DNA of 64,000 nucleotides from Chryseosolibacter indicum (lineage in GTDB: Bacteria; Bacteroidota; Bacteroidia; Cytophagales; Cyclobacteriaceae): positions 62,001 through 126,000 of the forward strand of contig NZ_JAHESD010000005.1 in NCBI RefSeq assembly GCF_018598585.1, written 5' to 3'. The position numbers and the translations under genes are program-made. Positions 17,953 to 26,094 of this stretch are shown piece by piece; positions within the stretch are counted from its first letter, which is position 1, and each line of letters opens with the position of its first letter. A model generated the notes under the pieces. That model did no database searches, was not told the DNA's origin, and saw only the letters and a list, made by a program, of their open reading frames with translations.

Positions 17953-18447
17953 TTAGAATTTGGCCATTTTTTTAAGGCGCTCTACCATTTCAAATACCGC
18001 AGGGCCAACCATGGTATTCTTAAAGGTAAGATCAGTTATTTGTACCATTTTCTTACGATCAGTATGGGGGTATTCGCGGCAGGCTTTAGGACGATCTTCA
18101 TAAACGGAGCAATAGTTGTCGGCATCAAGGAATGGACAGGGAGAAGATTTTAGTACATAATCCTTGTCTTCATCAATACGAAGGTATTTTTCAATAAAGT
18201 CGCCCGGCTTCATGCGAAGTGCTTTTGCAACTCGCTCTATGTCATTCTGATAAAAGATAGGACTTGTTGTTTTGCAGCAGTTAGCGCAGGTAAGGCAATC
18301 CAGTTCTTCAAAAACCTCTTCGTGCGTAGCATGAAAGACATCATCCACTTTACGTGGATCTTTTTTCTTCAGGTTACTTAGGAATTTCTTATTCTCCGGC
18401 TCCTTATTTTTAGCCCGTAACGCAAATTGTTCCAGATTTAACTGCAT
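17953..18447 (-). CDS. YkgJ family cysteine cluster protein
   Basis: 164 residues from the ATG at 18445-18447 (MQLNLEQFALRAK); an upstream in-frame TTG would add five residues but is unlikely. Two cysteine groups define the family (formerly UPF0153, Pfam CxxCxxCC): LDCLTCANCCKTTSPIF and SPCPFLDADNYCSVYEDRP followed by KACREYPHTD. These Cys residues probably bind zinc or an iron-sulfur cluster. The biochemical role is unproven. A charged N-terminal part with LKKKDPRKVDDVFHATHEE precedes the cluster. The gene is divergent from the acyltransferase-like gene, with 51 bp between the two starts. Confidence 0.82.
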   Translation of the reverse strand: MQLNLEQFALRAKNKEPENKKFLSNLKKKDPRKVDDVFHATHEEVFEELDCLTCANCCKTTSPIFYQNDIERVAKALRMKPGDFIEKYLRIDEDKDYVLKSSPCPFLDADNYCSVYEDRPKACREYPHTDRKKMVQITDLTFKNTMVGPAVFEMVERLKKMAKF

Positions 18448-18498
18448 TGCTAAAACTTTCAATTACAAATGTCGTAAAAAAGATTTTACCTCACACGC

Positions 18499-19719
18499 AT
18501 GACAACCTCCACCCTATCTTCTCCGGCTGTTTCTGATGCTTTAACCGAAAAACCGCGAATCTCATCCATTGATCTGATGCGCGGAATTGTAATGGTGATT
18601 ATGGCGCTTGACCATACAAGAGACTTCTTTCATAAAGACGCCCTAATGATTGATGCTACCAATCTGGAGCAAACCAATCCACTTCTCTTCTTTACAAGAA
18701 TCATAACACATTATTGCGCGCCAACATTCGTTTTTCTTTCAGGAGCTGCAATTAAATTAAGTGAACAGCGCAAAAGCAAAAAAGATCTTTCCATATTCCT
18801 GCTTAGTCGTGGTTTGTGGCTGATACTTCTTGAAATAACCGTCATCCGGTTTAGCTTCTTCTTTCAATTGTACTATGACGTTACTATTTTTCAAGTGATC
18901 TGGGCAATTGGCTTTTGTATGATCCTGCTTTCTGCCGTTGTACATCTTCCTTTCAGGCTTATTCTTGCATTAGGAATAGTCATACTACTTGGGCATGATG
19001 CGCTTCACCTGATACGCCTTCAACCCCAGGATCCTTTCTATACACTCTGGACGTTCACGCACCAGGTTGGCGTTGCTGAATTCGCCCCCGGTAAATCTGC
19101 ATTTGTTCCTTATCCATTTTTAGCATGGTTTGGCATTATGCTGCTCGGCTATGCTTTCGGCAGATGGTATACTTCCAGTTTTACCTCAGAAAGAAGACGC
19201 AAGCTATTGCTTGTTACAGGCTCTGGTGCGGTGTTTGCATTTGTTGTTCTTCGCTTCATTAATCTATACGGTGATCCTGCCCCATGGAGCGAACAAAAGA
19301 ACGTGCTTTTCACCTTCATGAGCTTTATTAATGTAACAAAATATCCTCCGTCATTACTCTATACTTTAATGACGTTGGGGCCTGTGCTTATCCTTCTCGC
19401 CTTTATGGAACGTTGGCAATCTCCTACGCTTAAACCCTTTATTGTTTTTGGAAGAGTACCTCTATTCTATTATGTACTTCACTTCTACATAATTCATGCA
19501 ACAGCCATAGTACTTTATATGATATTGCAGGATAAATCATTAGGCGAAATTGATTTACATTTTGATAAAGGATTTGGTGGTATCACACCTGGTGCTGGTG
19601 TTTCATTAGGTGTGGTATACGTGATTTGGATTAGTATTGTGGTGCTTCTGTACCCATTATGCAATTGGTACAACACGTATAAGAGTAAACACAAGAACTG
19701 GTGGCTTAGCTATCTTTAG
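18499..19719 (+). CDS. DUF1624 membrane protein, acyltransferase-like
   Basis: 406 residues with about ten hydrophobic segments. The start region RISSIDLMRGIVMVIMALDH followed by TRDFFH is the hallmark of the DUF1624/heparan-alpha-glucosaminide N-acetyltransferase-like family: 'R...D..RG..M..M.LDH.R.FF'. Asp and His in this motif are thought to take part in acyl transfer across the membrane in related acyltransferases. Another conserved stretch is GRVPLFYYVLHFYIIH. The substrate is unknown. The stop codon is directly abutted by the stop of the convergent PAP2 gene, with no spacer at all. Confidence 0.82.
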   Translation: MTTSTLSSPAVSDALTEKPRISSIDLMRGIVMVIMALDHTRDFFHKDALMIDATNLEQTNPLLFFTRIITHYCAPTFVFLSGAAIKLSEQRKSKKDLSIFLLSRGLWLILLEITVIRFSFFFQLYYDVTIFQVIWAIGFCMILLSAVVHLPFRLILALGIVILLGHDALHLIRLQPQDPFYTLWTFTHQVGVAEFAPGKSAFVPYPFLAWFGIMLLGYAFGRWYTSSFTSERRRKLLLVTGSGAVFAFVVLRFINLYGDPAPWSEQKNVLFTFMSFINVTKYPPSLLYTLMTLGPVLILLAFMERWQSPTLKPFIVFGRVPLFYYVLHFYIIHATAIVLYMILQDKSLGEIDLHFDKGFGGITPGAGVSLGVVYVIWISIVVLLYPLCNWYNTYKSKHKNWWLSYL

Positions 19720-20523
19720 TTATTTAAACTTGCCTCGTAGTGTTACTCCTCCCGGAAATGGAGATAATTGCCACTGGGTATTTTTATTTTTGTTTGGCCT
19801 TTTGTAACGATTTGCTTCTAATCGTTTAATTGCAGCTTCTGAACAGTACCAGGCAATAATTCCTCCGAAGGCTACATCAGAAACCCAGTGCGCATCGGAG
19901 TACATTCTGCAAACTGCTGTTGAGCCTGCAAGCGTATAAAAGAAAACTTTGACCGGAACACTCTCCGTTCGCTTAGCCAGCACAAATGAAATAGTAAAAG
20001 CCATAGAAGAATGACCTGAAGGAAAAGAATGAAGCGCTGCATCCTTATTAAAGAAATCAACCGAGTAATTACCAAGTTCATTTTGCGGGCGAGCTCTTCC
20101 AATAGAGGGCTTCAACACACTCTGAATAAGGCCAGCACTGAACAACGCAGTTGCTAATGCCAGTCCGGTCTCTTTAGCCCAGTTATTTTTAACGAGTAAA
20201 CCTGCTGCGTAAAAGCCTCCTGAAAAGAGAAACGCACTGTAGGGTTTTCCATAATGATAACCCAAACGATTAACCCGGTCTAAAGCGACATCGTCCTGGT
20301 TACTCCAGAAATTCCTTACAGGTTTATCAGCCAGTGTAAGCGCTGCCGTTGCGCCTATTACACTTCCAAATTTCACCCAATCCTTTCCCTGCCACCTAGC
20401 TGGAGAACTTAGTGTATAGAACACACCATCAGGGAAACGTATTACATCTGGCCGCCTTGCAGAATCATATTGCCCGAAAGCAACACAAGGAAACATCAGT
20501 ATGCAGAAAAGGATTTTAATCAT
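19720..20523 (-). CDS. PAP2 family phosphatase, exported
   Basis: 267 residues with a signal peptide (MIKILFCILMFPCVAFGQ). The three PAP2 signature motifs are present: KPSIGRARP (K-x6-RP), FPSGHSSMAF (PSGH) and CRMYSDAHWVSDVAFGG (R-x5-H-x3-D). These form the vanadium-haloperoxidase-like phosphatase site, which in this family usually dephosphorylates lipid phosphates such as undecaprenyl pyrophosphate, phosphatidylglycerol phosphate or lipid A. There are also several membrane helices (VIGATAALTLA, AGLALATALFSAGLI). It acts at or in the membrane on the periplasmic side. The C-terminus is basic and polar. Confidence 0.9.
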   Translation of the reverse strand: MIKILFCILMFPCVAFGQYDSARRPDVIRFPDGVFYTLSSPARWQGKDWVKFGSVIGATAALTLADKPVRNFWSNQDDVALDRVNRLGYHYGKPYSAFLFSGGFYAAGLLVKNNWAKETGLALATALFSAGLIQSVLKPSIGRARPQNELGNYSVDFFNKDAALHSFPSGHSSMAFTISFVLAKRTESVPVKVFFYTLAGSTAVCRMYSDAHWVSDVAFGGIIAWYCSEAAIKRLEANRYKRPNKNKNTQWQLSPFPGGVTLRGKFK

Positions 20524-20763
20524 TATACAATATACCCTTTTCCTTCTGCAACTTTATGAGGAAGTTACACCATTCCTTACACAGCTATAGTTTTAATTGT
20601 TCTTGTCAAAGCACGGCCGAGCCATCTTAAAATAACAGGCTCCTGTTGGTCATATTCAAAATAAACGACTTATTATACTTTTCTGCACCTTTAAGTTCAA
20701 CAACCGATACATTGATAACGAATTTTTACGTGAATCAAAACACTTATGCTTCCAAACAAAAAA

Positions 20764-20785
20764 GCTCATTAAATATTTAATGAGC
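20764..20785 (-). terminator. Terminator of the DUF6265 gene
   Basis: A perfect 22-base palindrome (GCTCATTAAAT and its complement) followed on the minus strand by six T. It lies 32 bp after the DUF6265 stop. The gap from 20524 to 20816 holds nothing else recognised. Confidence 0.75.
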
Positions 20786-20816
20786 GTTGTCCATTCTTTC
20801 GATCATAAAAAATATT

Positions 20817-21302
20817 CTATTCCTTTAAATGATAATCAAACTCGTCCTGCACCCACTTCCCATCCTTGTCTTCGCGTTCAAGAAACACTTTCAAATTATC
20901 TTTTGCTACCCTGTGAAATGTTAATGCAGTTTTTTTATCAGGACGCTCAAATCTTGCTCTGTCAGGTTCCAAAAACATAAGTGGGTATTCGTAAGGTTTA
21001 TCTTTGTCTTCCCAACCAATATTACCAGGGCTGAAATGTCGTAGTTTCATGACAATGCCTTTCTCCGTTTGCTCAATTACAATGAACTCGTAAAACACTA
21101 CCTTTCCCTCCTTTACACAGCGGAAGGAACACATCATGTTGTTACCTAATGGTTCGCTCCAGTTTTCTTCCATGTTACCCCAACTACCTGTAGTAACCCA
21201 TTTGCCGGACATGAATGAGAGATCCTTTATATTTCTAATAGGTTGCTGCGCAACCACTGTAGTAACTGCCAATATCAATGCTGTAACTAGTCCTATTCTC
21301 AT
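20817..21302 (-). CDS. Exported DUF6265-like, lipocalin-like protein
   Basis: 161 residues. Signal peptide MRIGLVTALILAVTTVVAQ. The mature part starts with IKDLSFMSGKWVTTGSWGNM then EENWSEPLGNNMMCSFRCV, the family pattern '..L.W..G.W.......EEW..P.G..M.G.....' of DUF6265. Beta strands follow (VFYEFIVIEQTEKGIVMKLR, ALTFHRVAKDNLKVFLERED), which suggests a small lipocalin-like or calycin barrel in the periplasm. No function is established. Single gene with its own terminator. Confidence 0.75.
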   Translation of the reverse strand: MRIGLVTALILAVTTVVAQQPIRNIKDLSFMSGKWVTTGSWGNMEENWSEPLGNNMMCSFRCVKEGKVVFYEFIVIEQTEKGIVMKLRHFSPGNIGWEDKDKPYEYPLMFLEPDRARFERPDKKTALTFHRVAKDNLKVFLEREDKDGKWVQDEFDYHLKE

Positions 21303-21478
21303 TGGTTTGTATTTTTAATCAAAAATGATTTAAGGAAATAAAACTTTAACCTATGCCCTATTCAAATAAAAGGTCTTTGGAAAAGGCATACAATCTTAAA
21401 TTAACAAACAGATTGCAGAAGAAAAAGATTTCTTTATAACTATGCCGGTTTTATACTTTAAAAATCAATAAATTTAAA

Positions 21479-22030
21479 ATGCAGAAAAGAATAGTTGCCT
21501 TATCAGGAAGTTTAAAAGAACAATCTTCCAATGCAGCGATATTAAAAATTATAAGTGCTTTTGTTCCGCAGGAAATCGAATACAAAATTTATAACGGGAT
21601 TGACAAGCTCCCATTTTTTAATCCTGATTTGGATAATGAAAATGTTGCAGAACACCTAACATCTTTTCGATCTGTTTTGGGATCAGCTCATGGAGTTATT
21701 ATATGTACTCCGGAATATGCATTTGGGATTCCTGGTGTTTTGAAGAATGCACTTGAATGGCTAGTTTCATCTGCAACCTTGTATGAAAAACCAGTAGTTA
21801 CGATAAGTGCTTCACCCAGTGCGCAAGGTGGTGATAAAGCGCATGAATCATTAAGGCTAGTATTAACAGCCCTTGGAGCCAGATTAACTGATGATGGACA
21901 ATTAACTATTCCATCTTTACGCAATAAAATAGATCAGCAGGGAGTAGTAACAGATAAAAATCTCCTAGTCGATCTTGAAAATCTGCTTGCAATATTTATA
22001 CAGAATCTTGCTAAAACAGAAAAGGCATGA
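21479..22030 (+). CDS. NADPH-dependent FMN reductase family protein
   Basis: 183 residues of flavodoxin-like fold. The phosphate-binding loop LSGSLKEQSSNAAILKII (G-S-x-R/K-x-x-S-x-N) is at the N-terminus, and the family motif TPEYAFGIPGVLKNALEWLV ('PEYN.S.PG.LKN..DW') is at about residues 78-97. Such proteins bind FMN and reduce quinones, chromate, azo dyes or iron chelates with NAD(P)H. The physiological substrate is not predictable. A terminator hairpin overlaps the stop codon. Confidence 0.9.
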   Translation: MQKRIVALSGSLKEQSSNAAILKIISAFVPQEIEYKIYNGIDKLPFFNPDLDNENVAEHLTSFRSVLGSAHGVIICTPEYAFGIPGVLKNALEWLVSSATLYEKPVVTISASPSAQGGDKAHESLRLVLTALGARLTDDGQLTIPSLRNKIDQQGVVTDKNLLVDLENLLAIFIQNLAKTEKA

Positions 22031-22050
22031 CTTACGGGTCTTGCCTTTTC
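22020..22050 (+). terminator. Terminator overlapping the FMN reductase stop
   Basis: Arms AAAAGGCA and TGCCTTTT with an inner GAC/GTC pair enclose a short loop. The tract CTTTCT follows. The TGA stop at 22028-22030 lies inside the hairpin, so termination and translation end almost together. Confidence 0.65.
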
Positions 22051-22202
22051 TTTCTGTAACGTTATATATATAAATAGATCGTACTTAATCCATTAAAAAA
22101 GCTGTGCCAACAGGCTTAACATTTGCTTTCGTTTCTTACAGCAGCAAAATTATAAAGTCATTTACCAGAAAGTGGAGTAGATACTACACTTTCCGCATAC
22201 TA

Positions 22203-22973
22203 TCAATGCACATGATGTATAGGTGAGGTTAGTAATTTGGGAACACTGTTATCTCCTGCAAGTTGCTGAACAGTTCTTGCATTATGGATAGCATGCACGT
22301 CAATATCATTATTAAAATAGATATACACCTCCTCTACACCCCTTTGTCGTTTGATATCACTAATAATTGATGACAACTCTTCCTCGTTATAAGATGACAA
22401 GTAAAGTTGTGGTATACCGTGAAAGCGGTAATACATTACCGAGGCCGTTTTCAGAACATCGTCCGGTAAGCCAGGATAGCTTATACTGCAGAAGGTGACA
22501 TTAGCCTTTTTTAGTTCTTTGTATACATGCGCACTCCACCATGAGGCGTGACGGAATTCTATCACATTGTTGTAAGACGGATCCATATGCTTCAGTAGAA
22601 GCTCAAGATTTGCCTCACTGTATTCAAATTTTGGATGTAGTTGAAAAAGGACGGTACCTAATTTATCTGCGAGACCTTCCCTTACCAAACCATAAAAATT
22701 CTGAACCTCTGAAGTAATATTTTTAAAGCGCTTGTAATGCGTTATAAGACGAGGCGCCTTTACCGTAAATCTGAAATCTTCGGGACTCCGCGTATACCAA
22801 CTTTTAAAAGTCTCTAAGGTAGGCACACGATAAAAAGTTACATTAAGCTCTACGGTATTAAAGTTTTCGCAATAATATTCGAACCACTTTTTCTGCGGTA
22901 CATTATCCGGATAGAACTTCCCTTTCCAGTGCTTATACGAAAATCCTGAACATCCAACCCACCATTTCTTCAT
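22203..22973 (-). CDS. DUF72 family protein
   Basis: 256 residues from the ATG at 22971-22973 (MKKWWVGCSGFSYKHWKGKF). An in-frame extension upstream lacks family similarity and would run into the neighbouring gene. The sequence is a typical DUF72 TIM barrel: GCSGFSYKHWKGKFYP, YYCENFNTVELNVTFYRVPT, FRFTVKAPRLITHYKR, LGTVLFQLHPKF, VIEFRHASWW and EVYIYFNNDIDVHAIHNART. The family is widespread in bacteria and archaea but has no established activity. The gene is divergent from the cyclotransferase gene, with 62 bp between the starts. Confidence 0.9.
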   Translation of the reverse strand: MKKWWVGCSGFSYKHWKGKFYPDNVPQKKWFEYYCENFNTVELNVTFYRVPTLETFKSWYTRSPEDFRFTVKAPRLITHYKRFKNITSEVQNFYGLVREGLADKLGTVLFQLHPKFEYSEANLELLLKHMDPSYNNVIEFRHASWWSAHVYKELKKANVTFCSISYPGLPDDVLKTASVMYYRFHGIPQLYLSSYNEEELSSIISDIKRQRGVEEVYIYFNNDIDVHAIHNARTVQQLAGDNSVPKLLTSPIHHVH

Positions 22974-23035
22974 GCTTTGAATATTAAAATAAGCATACCA
23001 TTGAAGCGTTCGGCTGCTACTTTCTATATTACATA

Positions 23036-23851
23036 ATGAAAACGCCAAGCTGCTTAATATTGACTTTGATACTAATTTTAATACTATGGGGATGCATCGA
23101 AAAAAGGGGTGATGAAAAGGATAATACTAAAGCAGAGATTGTTACGATCAATTATGCCGTTGTTAAAGTTTATCCACACGATACCACCTCGTTTACGGAG
23201 GGATTGCTTTTTCACAACAACCAGCTTTTTGAAAGTACCGGATCTCCTGAAGATTTGCCTTTCACAAGATCGGTGGTAGGTGCAGTTAACCTAAATACAG
23301 GTACGATTGACAAAAAAGTAGAGCTGGATCGCTCCAAATATTTCGGAGAGGGAATTTCATTTTATAATAACAAACTCTACTACCTTACTTACATTACCCG
23401 AGTGGGCTTTATCTACGACGAAAGTTTTAACCTAGCAGGGCAATTCACGTTACCTGTAAAACAAGGTTGGGGGCTTACAACAGATGGTAAACATCTAGTT
23501 ATGAGCGATGGAACGCCCCGACTAACATTCTTCAATCCTGATTCTCTTAAAACTGTAAGAACACTTACAGTTAACGATCGACATGGCGCCATTACTAACC
23601 TTAATGAATTGGAATACATAAATGGATTTATTTATGCCAATGTCTACACAACCAGTGAAATTGTAAAAATACATCCTACCTCGGGTGAAGTAGTTGGCAG
23701 ACTTGACCTCTCTTCTCTTACAAAAGACGCGCAACTTAAAAATAAAAATGCTCTTGAACTTAATGGAATTGCCTATGACAGGGTAAGCCATAACATTTTT
23801 GTAACAGGTAAACTATGGCCTAATATATATGAGCTAAGATTCTCACATTGA
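23036..23851 (+). CDS. Glutaminyl-peptide cyclotransferase, lipoprotein
   Basis: 271 residues. The N-terminus MKTPSCLILTLILILILWGC has a lipobox (LWGC), so the enzyme is membrane anchored outside the cytoplasm. The rest is the five-bladed beta-propeller of the plant/bacterial glutamine cyclotransferase family: YPHDTTSFTEGLLFHNNQLF, ESTG, FGEGISFYNNKLYYLTYITR, GWGLTTDGKHLVMSDGT, LNELEYINGFIYANVYTTSE, LNGIAYDRVSHNIFVTGKLW. This enzyme turns N-terminal Gln into pyroglutamate. Exported proteins of Bacteroidota often begin with Gln after signal cleavage, as several in this window do, and are natural substrates. Confidence 0.92.
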   Translation: MKTPSCLILTLILILILWGCIEKRGDEKDNTKAEIVTINYAVVKVYPHDTTSFTEGLLFHNNQLFESTGSPEDLPFTRSVVGAVNLNTGTIDKKVELDRSKYFGEGISFYNNKLYYLTYITRVGFIYDESFNLAGQFTLPVKQGWGLTTDGKHLVMSDGTPRLTFFNPDSLKTVRTLTVNDRHGAITNLNELEYINGFIYANVYTTSEIVKIHPTSGEVVGRLDLSSLTKDAQLKNKNALELNGIAYDRVSHNIFVTGKLWPNIYELRFSH

Positions 23852-23887
23852 TAGACTTTATACAACTGCGTTAATAGCACCATTGAC

Positions 23888-24415
23888 ATGACTTACTTAC
23901 TGGATGGCGAAGAAACTGAAAGACTTAAATTCAGGGCACTTAATGAAGATGATTTCGACAGCTGGGTGAATTATTTTAATGATCCCCTTTCCAATAAATA
24001 CTGGTTTCCTAAATACGGAAATGCTTTCGACGAATGCAGGCGCTGGTTTGACAACACCTTTTTTAGATACCAGCACAACCAGGGAGGCATGAATGTAATT
24101 CTTGAAAAATCTACGGGAGAAATTGTTGGACAATGTGGTCTACTAATACAAAATGTTGACGAGGTTGAAGAACTAGAGGTGGGGTACTCGTTGCTGCCCC
24201 AGTTCAGAGGAAAAGGTTTTGCACGTGAAGCAGCAAGTAAGTGTATCTGCTATGCTTTTAAAAATAATTTCAAAAACAGCGTTATATCAGTTATTCATGA
24301 AAAGAATGTTGAATCAGAAAGGGTAGCAGTAAAAAACAACATGTACTTAGATAAAAGAACGATCTACAAATCAAACCCAGTAAAAATTTACAGGATTAAA
24401 AATAGCTATTTGTGA
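23888..24415 (+). CDS. GNAT acetyltransferase, RimJ/RimL type
   Basis: 175 residues. The opening (ETERLKFRALNEDDFDSWVN) is the standard RimJ/RimL 'T.RL.LR.....D' pattern. The acetyl-CoA motif is LEVGYSLLPQFRGKGFAREA (Q-x-x-G-x-G/A) at about residues 97-116, followed by VISVIHEKNVESERVAVKNN ('I...N..S..V..K.G'). Substrates in this subgroup are N-terminal amines or small molecules; none is indicated here. It lies 36 bp after the cyclotransferase and might be co-transcribed with it. Confidence 0.88.
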   Translation: MTYLLDGEETERLKFRALNEDDFDSWVNYFNDPLSNKYWFPKYGNAFDECRRWFDNTFFRYQHNQGGMNVILEKSTGEIVGQCGLLIQNVDEVEELEVGYSLLPQFRGKGFAREAASKCICYAFKNNFKNSVISVIHEKNVESERVAVKNNMYLDKRTIYKSNPVKIYRIKNSYL

Positions 24416-24471
24416 ACTCATGATTCCTTAAAGCAGCATAACTGATTGGAGCTGATTCTTGTTGTTATTGC

Positions 24472-25542
24472 ATGCTTACCATAGAAAAAAATCTTCTAAA
24501 CATTACTGATATTTACTATGAACCGGTAGTAAAAACGTTGCCCAGGGGTGTCGAGCTTCTAATGCAATTTCCTGATGCTACGTTACATGAAGTTGAAAGC
24601 CATTGGAAAATACCGCACCTGCATGGGTTTGAAGGATCCGCAGAGCATTGGAATCAAATTAAAAGGAATATTCTGATAATAGGTGTAAAGAAATCTGTGT
24701 CCACCAGACCTAATACGAGAAGCTCGAATTTTGTTGCTCCATCGCTTGCCAATGGATGCACAATGTCATGCATTTACTGTTACGTTCCCAGAAGGAAAGG
24801 CTATGCTAACCCTATTACTGTTTTTGCTAACATAGAACAGATTTTAAGACACATTGAACGTCATGCTGCTAAACAAGGCGTTAAGACAGAACCTGATCAA
24901 ATAGATCCTGAATACTGGGTTTACGATATTGGTGAAAACAGTGATTGCTCCGTAGATGCGCTTCTATCAAATAATGTAAAAGACACCATCGAATTGTTTA
25001 AAAGACTGCCTAATGCCAAGGCTACCTTTGCTACAAAGTATGTTAACAACGACATGCTGTCGTATGATCCTAGAGGCAAGGCAAGAATCAGATTCAGTTT
25101 AATGCCAGCAGGGATATCCAAAATACTCGATGTTCGCACTTCACCAATTTCAGAACGAATCGCAGCTATCAATAATTTTGTAGACGCCGGCTGGGAAGTC
25201 CATATTAACTTTTCACCGGTAGTATTTTACGAAAACTGGATCAAGGATTACAAATTGTTATTGCAAGAGATAGATGACACGCTGCATGAAAAAGCAAAGC
25301 AACAATTGAAAAGTGAGGTAATTTTTCTAACCCATAATGACAAGCTTCATGAGGTCAACCTGCAGTGGCATCCTAAAGGAGAATCTTATATATGGCACCC
25401 AGAAATACAGGAGACGAAATATTCACAAACAGGCGGCCGTAATTTACGATACAAACGCAACCTAAAGGCAGAACTTGTAGACGCATTTAGGACGCTGCTT
25501 GCAGCTCAACTACCGTATTGTGAAATCCGCTACATATTCTAA
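24472..25542 (+). CDS. Spore photoproduct lyase family radical SAM protein
   Basis: 356 residues. The radical SAM cluster motif C-x3-C-x2-C is in PSLANGCTMSCIYCYVPRRK (Cys96, Cys100, Cys103). The surrounding sequence (LPHGFEG-like start, YWVYDIGENSDCSVDALLSN, RFSLMPAGISKILDVRTSPI, NFVDAGWEVHINFSPVVFYE, ITGGRNLRYKRNL-like end) matches the 'spore photoproduct lyase family' proteins found also in organisms that do not sporulate. Classical SplB repairs the 5-thyminyl-dihydrothymine lesion using a [4Fe-4S] cluster and S-adenosylmethionine. The substrate of the non-sporulator branch is not established. No dedicated partner gene lies nearby. Confidence 0.85.
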   Translation: MLTIEKNLLNITDIYYEPVVKTLPRGVELLMQFPDATLHEVESHWKIPHLHGFEGSAEHWNQIKRNILIIGVKKSVSTRPNTRSSNFVAPSLANGCTMSCIYCYVPRRKGYANPITVFANIEQILRHIERHAAKQGVKTEPDQIDPEYWVYDIGENSDCSVDALLSNNVKDTIELFKRLPNAKATFATKYVNNDMLSYDPRGKARIRFSLMPAGISKILDVRTSPISERIAAINNFVDAGWEVHINFSPVVFYENWIKDYKLLLQEIDDTLHEKAKQQLKSEVIFLTHNDKLHEVNLQWHPKGESYIWHPEIQETKYSQTGGRNLRYKRNLKAELVDAFRTLLAAQLPYCEIRYIF

Positions 25543-25582
25543 TGTATTCGACCATCGGTTGCTCCTGCTTATGGCAGGCATG

Positions 25583-25610
25583 ATTTTAAAACCCTTGTAA
25601 GTTTTAAAAT
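25583..25610. repeat. AT-rich inverted repeat before a small ORF
   Basis: Perfect 10-base arms (ATTTTAAAAC at 25583-25592 and its complement at 25601-25610) with an 8-base loop. The element ends 2 bp before the first possible start codon of the next gene, so it might serve as an operator or mask translation initiation. Its low GC makes a chance origin possible. Confidence 0.45.
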
Positions 25611-25612
25611 AT

Positions 25613-25852
25613 ATGCTTATGAAAGACGAGAAAAATAAAATTAAAGAACCGTTTCCTGCTGATCATACTCCAACACCTCCTGATCACAGCGTAAATCCAT
25701 CAAAAGATATGGATCCGAATCAACAAAATCCACGAAGTGAGGTAAGGAGTAAACCAGACAGCGATACGGACAAGAAGAAAGAGACCAGTAGCCAGGATAC
25801 TGGCAAGAGATTAGGTGATGAAACCGAAATAACTGACGAAACAACAATATGA
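25613..25852 (+). CDS. Small disordered hydrophilic protein
   Basis: 79 residues, or 77 from the second ATG (MKDEKNKIKEPFPADHTPTP). The whole chain is made of Lys, Asp, Glu, Pro, Ser and Thr with almost no hydrophobic residues, so it should be intrinsically disordered and very soluble. No family recognised. Similar short charged proteins lie at 28965 and 59032, each close to receiver genes. In other Bacteroidota such proteins accompany stress-signalling clusters. A hairpin follows the stop. Confidence 0.6.
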   Translation: MLMKDEKNKIKEPFPADHTPTPPDHSVNPSKDMDPNQQNPRSEVRSKPDSDTDKKKETSSQDTGKRLGDETEITDETTI

Positions 25853-25858
25853 TTTTAA

Positions 25859-25892
25859 ACTGTTTATCCGCCGTAAAACGCGGGTAAACAGT
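25859..25892 (+). terminator. Hairpin after the small disordered protein gene
   Basis: Thirteen-base arms (ACTGTTTATCCGC and its complement with one wobble) around an 8-base loop. No strong T run follows. Probable weak terminator. Confidence 0.5.
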
Positions 25893-26094
25893 ATTAGCTT
25901 TTACATTACACATTCAATCCGCACTCACCGCTGTATCTCATAATACTTTATCACGTTTCTTTATCGTTCTGTTCTCTTCTCAAGATTATTCATCAAGACT
26001 TTTAACATTATTAACAGGTAACAGAACAAAAATGCCGTTTAAATACAGGAATATAATTATTTAAATATTACGCTTCTTATATTGGCACTTCAAT

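Noticed and set aside
22974-23048. 25-residue N-terminal extension of the DUF72 protein
   Set aside because: The extension lacks family similarity and would overlap the divergent cyclotransferase gene; MKKWWVGCSGF is the standard family start.
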